Below, in pieces: positions 42,877-51,033 of a DNA stretch of 64,000 nucleotides (positions within the stretch are counted from its first letter, which is position 1; each line of letters starts with the position of its first letter). The notes under the pieces were generated by a model that saw only the letters and a program-made list of their open reading frames with translations, was not told where the DNA came from and searched no databases. Origin of the DNA: Algorimicrobium sediminis (GTDB lineage Bacteria > Bacteroidota > Bacteroidia > Flavobacteriales > Flavobacteriaceae). Location of the stretch: the NCBI RefSeq assembly GCF_042684585.1, contig NZ_JBHULS010000003.1, positions 1 to 64,000 on the forward strand, written 5' to 3'. A program made the position numbers and the translations under genes.

Positions 42877-43155
42877 CTACTTTTTACCTTTATTTTTAGC
42901 ACCTGCATGACCTCTAAACGATCGTGTTGGTGAAAATTCTCCTAATTTGTGTCCTACCATGTTTTCTGTAACGTATACAGGCACAAACTGACGTCCGTTA
43001 TGAACGGCAATCGTTTGTCCAACAAAATCCGGAGTAATCATAGAGGCCCTTGACCACGTTTTAATTACCGTTTTTTTGTTTCCCTCCACGTTGGCAGCCA
43101 CTTTTCTTTCTAACTTATAATGAACGTAAGGTCCTTTTTTTAATGATCTTGACAT
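42877..43155 (-). CDS. rpsS: 30S ribosomal protein S19
   Basis: 92 residues. Head protein that contacts A-site tRNA with S13. Segments SRSLKKGPYVHYKLERKV and VGHKLGEFSPTRSFRGHAGA. It lies 6 nt after rplB. Confidence 0.99.
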   Translation of the reverse strand: MSRSLKKGPYVHYKLERKVAANVEGNKKTVIKTWSRASMITPDFVGQTIAVHNGRQFVPVYVTENMVGHKLGEFSPTRSFRGHAGAKNKGKK

Positions 43156-43161
43156 GACTTA

Positions 43162-43989
43162 TTATTTCTTTCTACGTTCTACAATATATTTATTACTCGC
43201 TTTTGTTTTAGAACGGGTTCTATAACCTTTAGCAGGTATACCATTTCTAGAACGTGGATGACCACCTGAAGACTTACCTTCACCACCACCCATTGGGTGA
43301 TCTACTGGGTTCATAACAACAGGTCTTGTACGTGGTCTTCTTCCTAGCCATCTTGTTCTACCAGCTTTACCTGATACTAGTAACTGATGATCTGAATTGG
43401 ATACCACACCAATTGTAGCCATACATGTAATTAACACTAAACGGGTTTCGCCAGATGGCAACTTAATACTTGCAAACTTCTCGCCACGGGCCATTAATTG
43501 TGCAAAAGTACCGGCACTACGCGCCATAACAGCACCTTGTCCTGGTCGTAATTCTACACATGAAATAATAGTACCTAACGGTATTTGCGATAATGGCATG
43601 GCATTACCTACTTCTGGAGCAACGTCCTTGTAACCAGACACGATTGTCTGACCAACTTGAAGACCATTCTGGGCTATTATATAAGCTTTTTCGCCGTCTT
43701 GATAATGTAACAACGCAATAAAGGCTGTTCTGTTTGGATCGTATTCAATAGACTTAACTTCTGCTGGAATTCCAGTTTTGTTACGTTTAAAATCGATAAT
43801 ACGATATCTCTTTTTATGACCACCACCTATGTAGCGCATGGTCATTCTTCCACGACTGTTTCTACCACCAGACCTTTTTTTCGGAGCTAATAAACTTTTC
43901 TCCGGCTTATCAGTAGTAATGGCGTCATACCCATTTACTACTCTAAATCGCTGTCCTGGTGTGATTGGTTTTAATTTTCTTACTGACAT
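43162..43989 (-). CDS. rplB: 50S ribosomal protein L2
   Basis: 275 residues. Universal 23S protein near the peptidyl-transferase centre; segments GRNSRGRMTMRYIGGGHKKR and the conserved NPVDHPMGGGEGKSSGGHPR with its essential His. It is 10 nt after rplW. Confidence 0.99.
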   Translation of the reverse strand: MSVRKLKPITPGQRFRVVNGYDAITTDKPEKSLLAPKKRSGGRNSRGRMTMRYIGGGHKKRYRIIDFKRNKTGIPAEVKSIEYDPNRTAFIALLHYQDGEKAYIIAQNGLQVGQTIVSGYKDVAPEVGNAMPLSQIPLGTIISCVELRPGQGAVMARSAGTFAQLMARGEKFASIKLPSGETRLVLITCMATIGVVSNSDHQLLVSGKAGRTRWLGRRPRTRPVVMNPVDHPMGGGEGKSSGGHPRSRNGIPAKGYRTRSKTKASNKYIVERRKK

Positions 43990-43999
43990 TTGTCTTTAA

Positions 44000-44290
44000 T
44001 TACATGTTACTGTATAAATCAATCATTTCACCTTCCGCCAGTTGTACAAGTGCCTTTTTAACAGCATTTGTTTTACCATGTTGAATACCTGTTTTTGTAA
44101 ACTTGGTACTTCTATCTGGACGGACATTTATAGTACGAACTTTTTCAACAGAAACGCCATAAGCAGCTTCCACCGCTTTTTTGATTTCTACCTTGTTCGC
44201 CTTTGTATTCACCGCGAACGTATAGCAGTTTCTCAACTCACTATTTGTAGTCGCTTTTTCTGTGATTATAGGTTTAATTAAGATGTTCAT
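44000..44290 (-). CDS. rplW: 50S ribosomal protein L23
   Basis: 96 residues. Docking site at the tunnel exit for trigger factor and SRP. PIITEKATTNSELRNCYTFA and KVEIKKAVEAAYGVSVEKVR identify it. It lies 7 nt after rplD. Confidence 0.99.
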   Translation of the reverse strand: MNILIKPIITEKATTNSELRNCYTFAVNTKANKVEIKKAVEAAYGVSVEKVRTINVRPDRSTKFTKTGIQHGKTNAVKKALVQLAEGEMIDLYSNM

Positions 44291-44297
44291 CTGCTTC

Positions 44298-44927
44298 TTA
44301 TTTACTTAAATTCGATTCAATTCCTTCTAAAGCGCTCTCTACCAAGATGATACGATTTGCGTTCATAATCTTGTAAGTGCTTAACTCTGAACTAGTTACA
44401 ACTTCAGAGCCTTTAATATTGCGTGAGGACAAATATACATTATTATTTGTAGCACCCAACACAAACAAAGATTTTTTGTTTTCTAGCTCCAATGCTTTTA
44501 AAACTGCTGTGAAGTTTTTAGTTTTTGGCGACTCAAAATTGAAGTCTTCTAAAACAACAATCGATTTGTCGTTTGCCTTGATACTAAAAGCCGATTTACG
44601 TGCTAAACGCTTCACATTTTTGTTTAACTTAAAGCTGTAGTTACGAGGTCTTGGTCCAAACATACGGCCACCACCTTTAAAAACACCAGACTTAATACTA
44701 CCCGCACGGGCTGTACCAGTTCCTTTTTGTTTTTTAATTTTACGTGTACTACCAGAAATTTCTGCACGCTCTTTTGACTTATGAGTACCTTGTCTTTGGT
44801 TTGCTAGATATTGTTTAACATCTAAATACACCGCATGATTGTTAGGCTCAATAGCAAACACCTCGTTGGACAAGTCTACTTGTCTACCAGTGTCTTTTCC
44901 GTTTATATCTAAAACTGCTACTTTCAT
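44298..44927 (-). CDS. rplD: 50S ribosomal protein L4
   Basis: 209 residues from ATG 44927 (MKVAVLDINGKDTGRQVDLS). A longer frame from 44972 runs inside rplC and does not match L4. The tunnel loop is QKGTGTARAGSIKSGVFKGG. In E. coli L4 also represses the S10 operon. The ATG overlaps the rplC stop by one base (TAATG), giving translational coupling. Confidence 0.98.
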   Translation of the reverse strand: MKVAVLDINGKDTGRQVDLSNEVFAIEPNNHAVYLDVKQYLANQRQGTHKSKERAEISGSTRKIKKQKGTGTARAGSIKSGVFKGGGRMFGPRPRNYSFKLNKNVKRLARKSAFSIKANDKSIVVLEDFNFESPKTKNFTAVLKALELENKKSLFVLGATNNNVYLSSRNIKGSEVVTSSELSTYKIMNANRIILVESALEGIESNLSK

Positions 44928-45544
44928 TATTTTCTGATAATTACATAAGAGTTTTTGTGTCCTGGTACGCAACCTTTAACAACTAGTAGGTTCTTTTCAG
45001 CCACTACTTTTAAAACTCTTAAATTTTCAACTTTTACTTGATCAGTTCCCATTCTGCCCGCCATTTTCATTCCTTTAAATACTCTTGCAGGATATGAAGC
45101 GGCTCCAATAGAACCTGGTGCTCTTAAACGGTTGTGCTGACCGTGGGTAGCTTGACCTACACCACCAAAACCGTGACGTTTTACAACACCTTGGAAACCT
45201 TTACCTTTTGAAGTTCCCGTAACATCTACGAATTCGCCTTCAATAAAGTGCTCCACTGTTATTGCATCACCTAATTTGTACTCCTTATCAAAACCTTTAA
45301 ATTCAACGATTTTGCGTTTTACAGAAGTTCCTGCTTTTTTGGCGTGACCAATGTCCGCTTTTGTAGCACTTTTTTCTGTCGCGTCATCGAAACCAAGTTG
45401 AACAGCATTGTAGCCGTCAACTTCTTCAGTTCTGACTTGGGTAACGATACATGGTCCAGCTTCGATTACTGTACATGGAATGTTTTTTCCATTTTCATCG
45501 AAAATGCTGGTCATACCAATTTTTTTTCCAATTAACCCAGACAT
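44927..45544 (-). CDS. rplC: 50S ribosomal protein L3
   Basis: 205 residues, with IGKKIGMTSIFDENGKNIPC at the start and the extension GVVKRHGFGGVGQATHGQHN reaching the peptidyl-transferase centre. Unusually, a 172-nt leader with a terminator hairpin and two hairpins with complementary loops separates it from rpsJ, so the L3-onward genes may be controlled independently of str genes and rpsJ. Confidence 0.99.
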   Translation of the reverse strand: MSGLIGKKIGMTSIFDENGKNIPCTVIEAGPCIVTQVRTEEVDGYNAVQLGFDDATEKSATKADIGHAKKAGTSVKRKIVEFKGFDKEYKLGDAITVEHFIEGEFVDVTGTSKGKGFQGVVKRHGFGGVGQATHGQHNRLRAPGSIGAASYPARVFKGMKMAGRMGTDQVKVENLRVLKVVAEKNLLVVKGCVPGHKNSYVIIRK

Positions 45545-45565
45545 AATTTTAATTTATTTAGTAAA

Positions 45566-45660
45566 AGTAAGTCGCGTCTTACTCGCTTATTTCTTTATGA
45601 GGACAACACGCGATTTGTCCATTTTTTCAAAAAACAAGGCCGAAATACGTTTCAGCCTTG
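45566..45660 (-). ncRNA. Candidate structured leader of rplC: attenuator hairpin and two possible kissing hairpins
   Basis: In transcript order on the minus strand: CAAGGCTGAAA/TTTCGGCCTTG (45660-45650 with 45645-45635), an 11-bp stem with a CGTA loop and a following T run (45634-45629), i.e. a terminator form; GGACAA/TTGTCC (45620-45615 and 45606-45601) with loop ATCGCGTG; AGTAAG/CTTACT (45583-45578 and 45571-45566) with loop ACGCGA. The TCGCGT in the second hairpin's loop is the exact reverse complement of the ACGCGA in the third. Read by eye only. Confidence 0.5.
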
Positions 45661-45716
45661 AATTGTATTTTACCGTTTTTCCCTAACCAGTCGTTAAGGA
45701 CATGTAAGTTTAAAAC

Positions 45717-46022
45717 TTAAACTTTTATCTCTACTTCAACACCACTTGGAAGCTCTAACTTCATAAGAGCATCGATAGTTTTTGATGAAGAAGAATAGAT
45801 ATCCAATAAACGCTTATAAGAGCTTAATTGAAATTGTTCTCTAGACTTCTTGTTTACGTGTGGTGAACGTAATACAGTGAAAATTTTCTTGTGTGTTGGT
45901 AAAGGAATTGGACCCGTAACAACAGCGCCAGTACTTTTTACTGTTTTTACAATCTTTTCAGCAGACTTGTCTACTAAATTATGATCGTAAGACTTTAATT
46001 TTATTCTGATTTTTTGACTCAT
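45717..46022 (-). CDS. rpsJ: 30S ribosomal protein S10 (NusE)
   Basis: 101 residues. Also a transcription antitermination factor partner of NusB. IRIKLKSYDHNLVDKSAEKI and GPIPLPTHKKIFTVLRSPHV are diagnostic. It lies 11 nt after fusA, so it is carried with the str genes, and a terminator form follows 56 nt after its stop. Confidence 0.99.
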   Translation of the reverse strand: MSQKIRIKLKSYDHNLVDKSAEKIVKTVKSTGAVVTGPIPLPTHKKIFTVLRSPHVNKKSREQFQLSSYKRLLDIYSSSSKTIDALMKLELPSGVEVEIKV

Positions 46023-46033
46023 TTTCTTAAGAT

Positions 46034-48160
46034 TTACGATTCAATGCCTTTAGCAGCTTTAATTACCTCTTCTGAAATATTAGCTGGTGTTTCTGCGTAG
46101 TGAGAAAACTCCATAGTGGATGTAGCTCTACCAGATGATAATGTTCTTAATGTTGTAACATATCCAAACATTTCAGATAGTGGCACCATTGCTTTAACTG
46201 TTTTAGCGCCTGCACGGTCGCCCATGTCACTCATTTGACCACGACGACGGTTTAAGTCACCAACAATGTCACCCATATTTTCTTCTGGGGTAATAACCTC
46301 CAGCTTCATAATAGGCTCCATAATTACAGCTTTGGCAGCTTTGGCAGCGGCTCTAAAACCTAATTTAGCGGCTAATTCGAACGATAACTGATCCGAATCC
46401 ACATCGTGGTAAGAACCATCTGTTAACGTTACTTTCATGGCATCTACTTCGTATCCGGCTAAAGGACCATTTTGCATAGCCATTTTGAAACCTTTTTCAA
46501 TTGAAGGGATAAATTCTTTAGGAACGTTACCACCTTTAATTTCAGATACAAACTCTAAACCAACTTTACCTTCTTCTGCTGGCTCCAAAGTAAATACAAT
46601 ATCAGCAAACTTACCACGTCCACCAGATTGTTTTTTGTACACTTCTCTGTGCTCCGCTTTTCTAGTAATAGCTTCTTTATATTCTACTTGTGGTTGTCCT
46701 TGGTTTACTTCAACCTTAAACTCACGACGTAAACGGTCTACAATAATATCCAAATGCAGCTCCCCCATACCAGAAATAATGGTCTGGCCAGAATTTTCAT
46801 CTGTTCTTGCTGTAAACGTTGGATCTTCTTCGGCTAATTTGGCTAAAGCCATACCTAACTTATCCACGTCTGCCTTTGTTTTAGGCTCCACTGCAATACC
46901 GATTACTGGATCTGGAAAATCCATAGACTCTAACACAATTGGGTGTTTTTCGTCAGACATGGTATCGCCTGTTTTGATATCTTTAAATCCTACTGCTGCT
47001 CCAATATCACCTGCTTCAATAAAATCGATTGCATTTTGTTTATTAGCATGCATTTGGTAAATACGTGAAATACGCTCTTTTTTACCTGAACGGTTATTCA
47101 AAATATAAGAACCTGCATCTAAACGTCCGGAATAGGCACGGAAAAAGGCCAAACGACCAACAAAAGGATCGGTTGCAATTTTAAATGCTAAGGCTGCAAA
47201 CGGATCTTTTACACTTGGCTTACGACGCTCTTCTTTATCTGTTTGTGGGTTAACACCTATAATACTATCTCTATCCATTGGAGACGGTAAGTAACGGCAA
47301 ACAGCATCTAATAAAAATTGCACCCCTTTGTTTTTGAATGATGACCCACAAACCATAGGAATGATTGCCATATCCATAACTGCTGCGCGCAATGCTGCGT
47401 GTACTTCTTCCTCTGTTATAGAATCCTCATCTTCCATGAATTTCTCTAACAAATTCTCATCGTAACCAGCTACTTCCTCTATTAATAAAGCACGGTACTT
47501 GCGTACTTCGTCTTGCATATCTTCCGGAATTGGCACGACATCGAAAGTAGATCCGAAATTATCATCATGCCATACAATAGCTCTGTTCTTAACTAAATCT
47601 ACAATACCCTTAAAATCGTCTTCCTCACCAATATTTAATACAATTGGCACGGCATTGGATTTTAGCATATCTTTTACTTGCTGGCAAACACCTAAAAAGT
47701 CAGAACCTTGACGGTCCATTTTGTTTACGAAACCAATTCGTGGTACTTTATAGTTATCTGCAAGCCTCCAGTTAGTTTCCGATTGTGGCTCTACACCATC
47801 CACGGCACTAAAAAGGAATACTAATCCATCTAACACACGTAATGAACGATTTACCTCTACTGTAAAATCTACGTGACCTGGAGTATCAATAATATTAAAA
47901 TGGTAACTTTGTGCATCTGCAGTTGGTTGTCCATTTTCCATTGGAAACGTCCACTGGCAAGTTGTAGCAGCCGACGTAATTGTAATACCGCGTTCCGCCT
48001 CTTGCTCCATCCAGTCCATGGTTGATGAACCTTCGTGTGTTTCCCCAATTTTGTGGTTTACACCTGTATAAAAAAGAATGCGCTCGGTAGTTGTTGTTTT
48101 CCCAGCATCAATATGAGCCGCAATTCCAATATTTCTTGTTAATGTTAAATCTCTTGCCAT
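46034..48160 (-). CDS. fusA: Elongation factor G
   Basis: 708 residues. GTPase that drives translocation of tRNA and mRNA. G1 AHIDAGKTTTTERIL, the switch II IDTPGHVDFTVEVNRSLRVL, FVNKMDRQGSD and later domains with RAGAKTVKAMVPLSEMFGYV. The single EF-G copy in the window lies in the str operon between rpsG (3 nt gap) and rpsJ. Confidence 0.99.
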   Translation of the reverse strand: MARDLTLTRNIGIAAHIDAGKTTTTERILFYTGVNHKIGETHEGSSTMDWMEQEAERGITITSAATTCQWTFPMENGQPTADAQSYHFNIIDTPGHVDFTVEVNRSLRVLDGLVFLFSAVDGVEPQSETNWRLADNYKVPRIGFVNKMDRQGSDFLGVCQQVKDMLKSNAVPIVLNIGEEDDFKGIVDLVKNRAIVWHDDNFGSTFDVVPIPEDMQDEVRKYRALLIEEVAGYDENLLEKFMEDEDSITEEEVHAALRAAVMDMAIIPMVCGSSFKNKGVQFLLDAVCRYLPSPMDRDSIIGVNPQTDKEERRKPSVKDPFAALAFKIATDPFVGRLAFFRAYSGRLDAGSYILNNRSGKKERISRIYQMHANKQNAIDFIEAGDIGAAVGFKDIKTGDTMSDEKHPIVLESMDFPDPVIGIAVEPKTKADVDKLGMALAKLAEEDPTFTARTDENSGQTIISGMGELHLDIIVDRLRREFKVEVNQGQPQVEYKEAITRKAEHREVYKKQSGGRGKFADIVFTLEPAEEGKVGLEFVSEIKGGNVPKEFIPSIEKGFKMAMQNGPLAGYEVDAMKVTLTDGSYHDVDSDQLSFELAAKLGFRAAAKAAKAVIMEPIMKLEVITPEENMGDIVGDLNRRRGQMSDMGDRAGAKTVKAMVPLSEMFGYVTTLRTLSSGRATSTMEFSHYAETPANISEEVIKAAKGIES

Positions 48161-48163
48161 TTT

Positions 48164-48640
48164 TTAAAATCTAAAGTGTGAGAATGCTTTATTTGCTTCT
48201 GCCATCTTATGTGTATCAACGCGCTTTTTAACTGCCGCACCTTCTTCTTTAGCCGCAGCTAAAATTTCGGATGCTAAACGCATAGCCATTGATTTTTCAT
48301 TTCGCTTACGCGCATAGCCAATTAACCACTTCATGGCAGTTGACACTTTACGGTCTGGACGAATTTGCATTGGGATTTGGAATGTAGCACCACCAACACG
48401 ACGACTACGTACTTCTACGTGAGGCATCACATTAGACAAGGCATCTTTCCACAACTCTAATGCAGTTTTCTCATCGTCTGTTTTCTTTTCTTCTACGATA
48501 TCAATTGCATCGTAAAACACTTTAAAAGCCACCGACTTCTTACCATCCCACATCATCATATTAACAAATCTAGTTACTAACTGATCGTTAAAACGCGGAT
48601 CTGGTAAAAGCGGTCTCTTTTTTGCTGCTCTTTTTCTCAT
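48164..48640 (-). CDS. rpsG: 30S ribosomal protein S7
   Basis: 158 residues. Nucleates the 30S head. MRKRAAKKRPLLPDPRFNDQ and GGATFQIPMQIRPDRKVSTA are diagnostic. It follows rpsL by 22 nt. Confidence 0.99.
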   Translation of the reverse strand: MRKRAAKKRPLLPDPRFNDQLVTRFVNMMMWDGKKSVAFKVFYDAIDIVEEKKTDDEKTALELWKDALSNVMPHVEVRSRRVGGATFQIPMQIRPDRKVSTAMKWLIGYARKRNEKSMAMRLASEILAAAKEEGAAVKKRVDTHKMAEANKAFSHFRF

Positions 48641-48662
48641 GTCTTCTTCTTAAAGTTTTTAA

Positions 48663-49037
48663 TTACTTTTTAGGGCGTTTTGCACCATATTTAGATCTAC
48701 GCTGCGTACGGCCTGCAACACCAGCGGTGTCCAAAGCGCCACGTACAATGTGATATCTAACTCCTGGTAAATCTTTTACCCTTCCACCTCTAACCAATAC
48801 TATCGAGTGCTCTTGTAGGTTGTGTCCTTCTCCTGGAATGTAAGCGTTTACTTCTTTACCATTAGTCAACCTTACCCTTGCAACTTTACGCATTGCTGAA
48901 TTAGGTTTTTTAGGCGTTGTAGTATACACACGCGTACACACTCCACGTCTTTGTGGGCACGAATCTAAGGCAACCGATTTACTCTTCTTGGTTATTTTGG
49001 TTCTTCCTTTACGTACTAATTGTGAAATTGTTGGCAT
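48663..49037 (-). CDS. rpsL: 30S ribosomal protein S12
   Basis: 124 residues. Decoding-centre protein, first gene of the str/S10/spc/alpha cluster. Segments TTPKKPNSAMRKVARVRLTN and RGGRVKDLPGVRYHIVRGAL are canonical. Lys43 and Lys88, where streptomycin-resistance substitutions usually occur, are both wild type. Its start lies about 40 nt after the predicted transcript start. Confidence 0.99.
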   Translation of the reverse strand: MPTISQLVRKGRTKITKKSKSVALDSCPQRRGVCTRVYTTTPKKPNSAMRKVARVRLTNGKEVNAYIPGEGHNLQEHSIVLVRGGRVKDLPGVRYHIVRGALDTAGVAGRTQRRSKYGAKRPKK

Positions 49038-49080
49038 ATATTTCTATATAATTTATGTTTAACCTCTCATTTGAGGGCTG

Positions 49081-49111
49081 CAAATGTAGAAATAAAATTT
49101 TATTATTCAAA
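49081..49111 (-). promoter_or_regulatory. Near-ideal promoter of the str/S10/spc/alpha cluster
   Basis: On the minus strand TTTG (49111-49108), a 19-nt spacer and TACATTTG (49088-49081) match the Bacteroidota consensus TTTG-N19-TAnnTTTG at every fixed base. Transcription would start near 49076, giving a leader of about 40 nt before rpsL. Confidence 0.75.
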
Positions 49112-49215
49112 TGTTAATTCATTAATTTTCAATAGAAATTAAAAATTTTATCGCCATTATATCAAAACAATTCTTTTTGCGTTAGTTTTACCCAGCCATC
49201 CATTAGATAAGCCAC

Positions 49216-50913
49216 GTGCACAAAAAAATTTTATACTGTTTCCTCCTTTTTTGCTTCTCGCAATTTGAGATAGCAGGCCAAACCTTTTATTTAAAAATTA
49301 GCGAAATTGCAGAAGCTAATAAGAAAAAAACAGAAAGTTTATACTACATTCAAAAACACAAGGATTACCGCTCTATTGAAAATGAATGGCAGCGCCTAAA
49401 ACAAACCATTTACAAACAAGGCTATATAAACGCCAAATGGCAGCCGTTAACAAAAATGAATGATAGTGTATTTACATCGGAAGTGGTTTTTGGCTTGAAA
49501 GTAGACTCGATAAAAATAAGCTTCCAACCAAACCAAATTCCAGAACACCTATTAAAAACGGCTGCACTAGACACCTTACAAAACACCTTTGTCATTCCTT
49601 TTTCGGATGTAGAAAAAACCATGCAACAACTAAATGCAGGAATTAGCAGTTTAGGTAAACCTTTTAATAAGCTCCAATTAACCAATATCCAAAGCGAAAC
49701 GGCACACGTTTTAACAGCACAACTAGTCGTTTCTGGCGAAAAACAACCACGCTATATAAACAATATTGTCATTAAAGGCTATGAGCTTTTTCCGAAATCC
49801 TATTTAAAACACTATTTAAATATTAAACCGGGCCAGGTTTTGAATTTGGAAAGCATAAAAGTAAAAACAGACAATCTGCAAGAACTTCCCTTTGCAAATA
49901 AAATTAGAGACTCCGAAATTTTGTTCAGTCAAGACTCCACCATACTATATATGTATCTGGAAAAAGTAAAAAGTAATGCTTTTGATGGCTTTTTAGGATT
50001 TGGAACCAACCAAGAAACCTCCAAATTGGAACTAAATGGCTACTTAAATCTGGAACTTGTAAATAATTTGAATTTTGGCGAAAGCCTGTCACTAGCCTAC
50101 CGCAGTGACGAGAACGAACAAACCTCGTTTCAGGTAACCATTAAAACACCCTATTTATTTAATTCGCCCGTAGGAGCCGAAGTTGCCTTGCGTATTTTTA
50201 AAAAAGACTCCTCGTTTACCACCACCAACCAGCGCGCGAACCTTATATATCAGCTAAATTCAAAACATAGTATTTCTGGAGGCATTTTAAGTACCACTTC
50301 AAGCAACTTGTTAGCTACAACAAATTTAAATCCATTAATAAAAGATTACACCAGCATTTTTTACACTGCTAACTACCAATTTAGAGCGCACACAAAATCG
50401 GGACCCATAGTAAAAACGCCTACGGCTTTACAGTTACAAATTGGGACAGGAAACCGCAACATAAAATCGCAAAAAGTAAGTCAGTTGCTTTACGACTTAG
50501 AGGCCTTTAAAACCATAAATTTAAATTTAAGAAACCACCTATTTTTAAAAGCCATAAGTTTTGGTTTATTTTCAGAGGATTATTTAGAAAATGAACTCGC
50601 CCGCTTTGGTGGCATCAAAAGCATACGTGGTTTTGAAGAAAATAGCTTAACAGCCTCCCTTTATGGCGTGTTACAAACAGAGTACCGGTACAGTTTAACA
50701 CCAGAACTTTACGTCCATTCTATAACGGATTTGGCCTACTTGGAAAATCAAATAAATTCACAAAAAGAAAAACTTGTAAGCCTAGGGCTTGGTTTTGCCC
50801 TAAAAACAAAGGCTGGCTTGCTTCAATTTAATTATGCCACAGGTAAAACCGAAAATCAAAATTTTAAACTAGCCAACTCTAAAATTCATTTGAGTTTATC
50901 GGCACTTTTTTAG
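49216..50913 (+). CDS. Omp85-family outer-membrane protein (BamA/TamA-like) with POTRA-type domain
   Basis: 565 residues. A GTG start at 49216 gives a signal peptide (MHKKILYCFLLFCFSQFEIA); no nearby ATG does. A POTRA-like unit at about 178-255 (INNIVIKGYELFPKSYLKHY, then LNIKPGQVLNLESI) precedes a C-terminal barrel of about 300 residues. The barrel contains GGIKSIRGFEENSL, the (V/I)RGF motif of the Omp85 lid lock, and ends in Phe (LSLSALF). Its role in insertion or export of outer-membrane proteins or lipoproteins is inferred. It is divergent from the rpsL operon across 178 bp. Confidence 0.85.
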   Translation: MHKKILYCFLLFCFSQFEIAGQTFYLKISEIAEANKKKTESLYYIQKHKDYRSIENEWQRLKQTIYKQGYINAKWQPLTKMNDSVFTSEVVFGLKVDSIKISFQPNQIPEHLLKTAALDTLQNTFVIPFSDVEKTMQQLNAGISSLGKPFNKLQLTNIQSETAHVLTAQLVVSGEKQPRYINNIVIKGYELFPKSYLKHYLNIKPGQVLNLESIKVKTDNLQELPFANKIRDSEILFSQDSTILYMYLEKVKSNAFDGFLGFGTNQETSKLELNGYLNLELVNNLNFGESLSLAYRSDENEQTSFQVTIKTPYLFNSPVGAEVALRIFKKDSSFTTTNQRANLIYQLNSKHSISGGILSTTSSNLLATTNLNPLIKDYTSIFYTANYQFRAHTKSGPIVKTPTALQLQIGTGNRNIKSQKVSQLLYDLEAFKTINLNLRNHLFLKAISFGLFSEDYLENELARFGGIKSIRGFEENSLTASLYGVLQTEYRYSLTPELYVHSITDLAYLENQINSQKEKLVSLGLGFALKTKAGLLQFNYATGKTENQNFKLANSKIHLSLSALF

Positions 50914-51033
50914 GAATACTAGGCGTTAAAAAGGGATTGATTTAAAAATAATTTAAAATTTTAACCCTTATTTATTGTTTAATTAACTTTTTATTGTGAT
51001 TTTTGGCGTAGACTAATTCAAATAAAAAACAAA

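Noticed and set aside
46437..47060. A 207-codon open frame antisense to fusA
   Set aside because: It lies wholly inside a highly conserved gene in an alternate frame, has no promoter or domain and mirrors the codon pattern of fusA.
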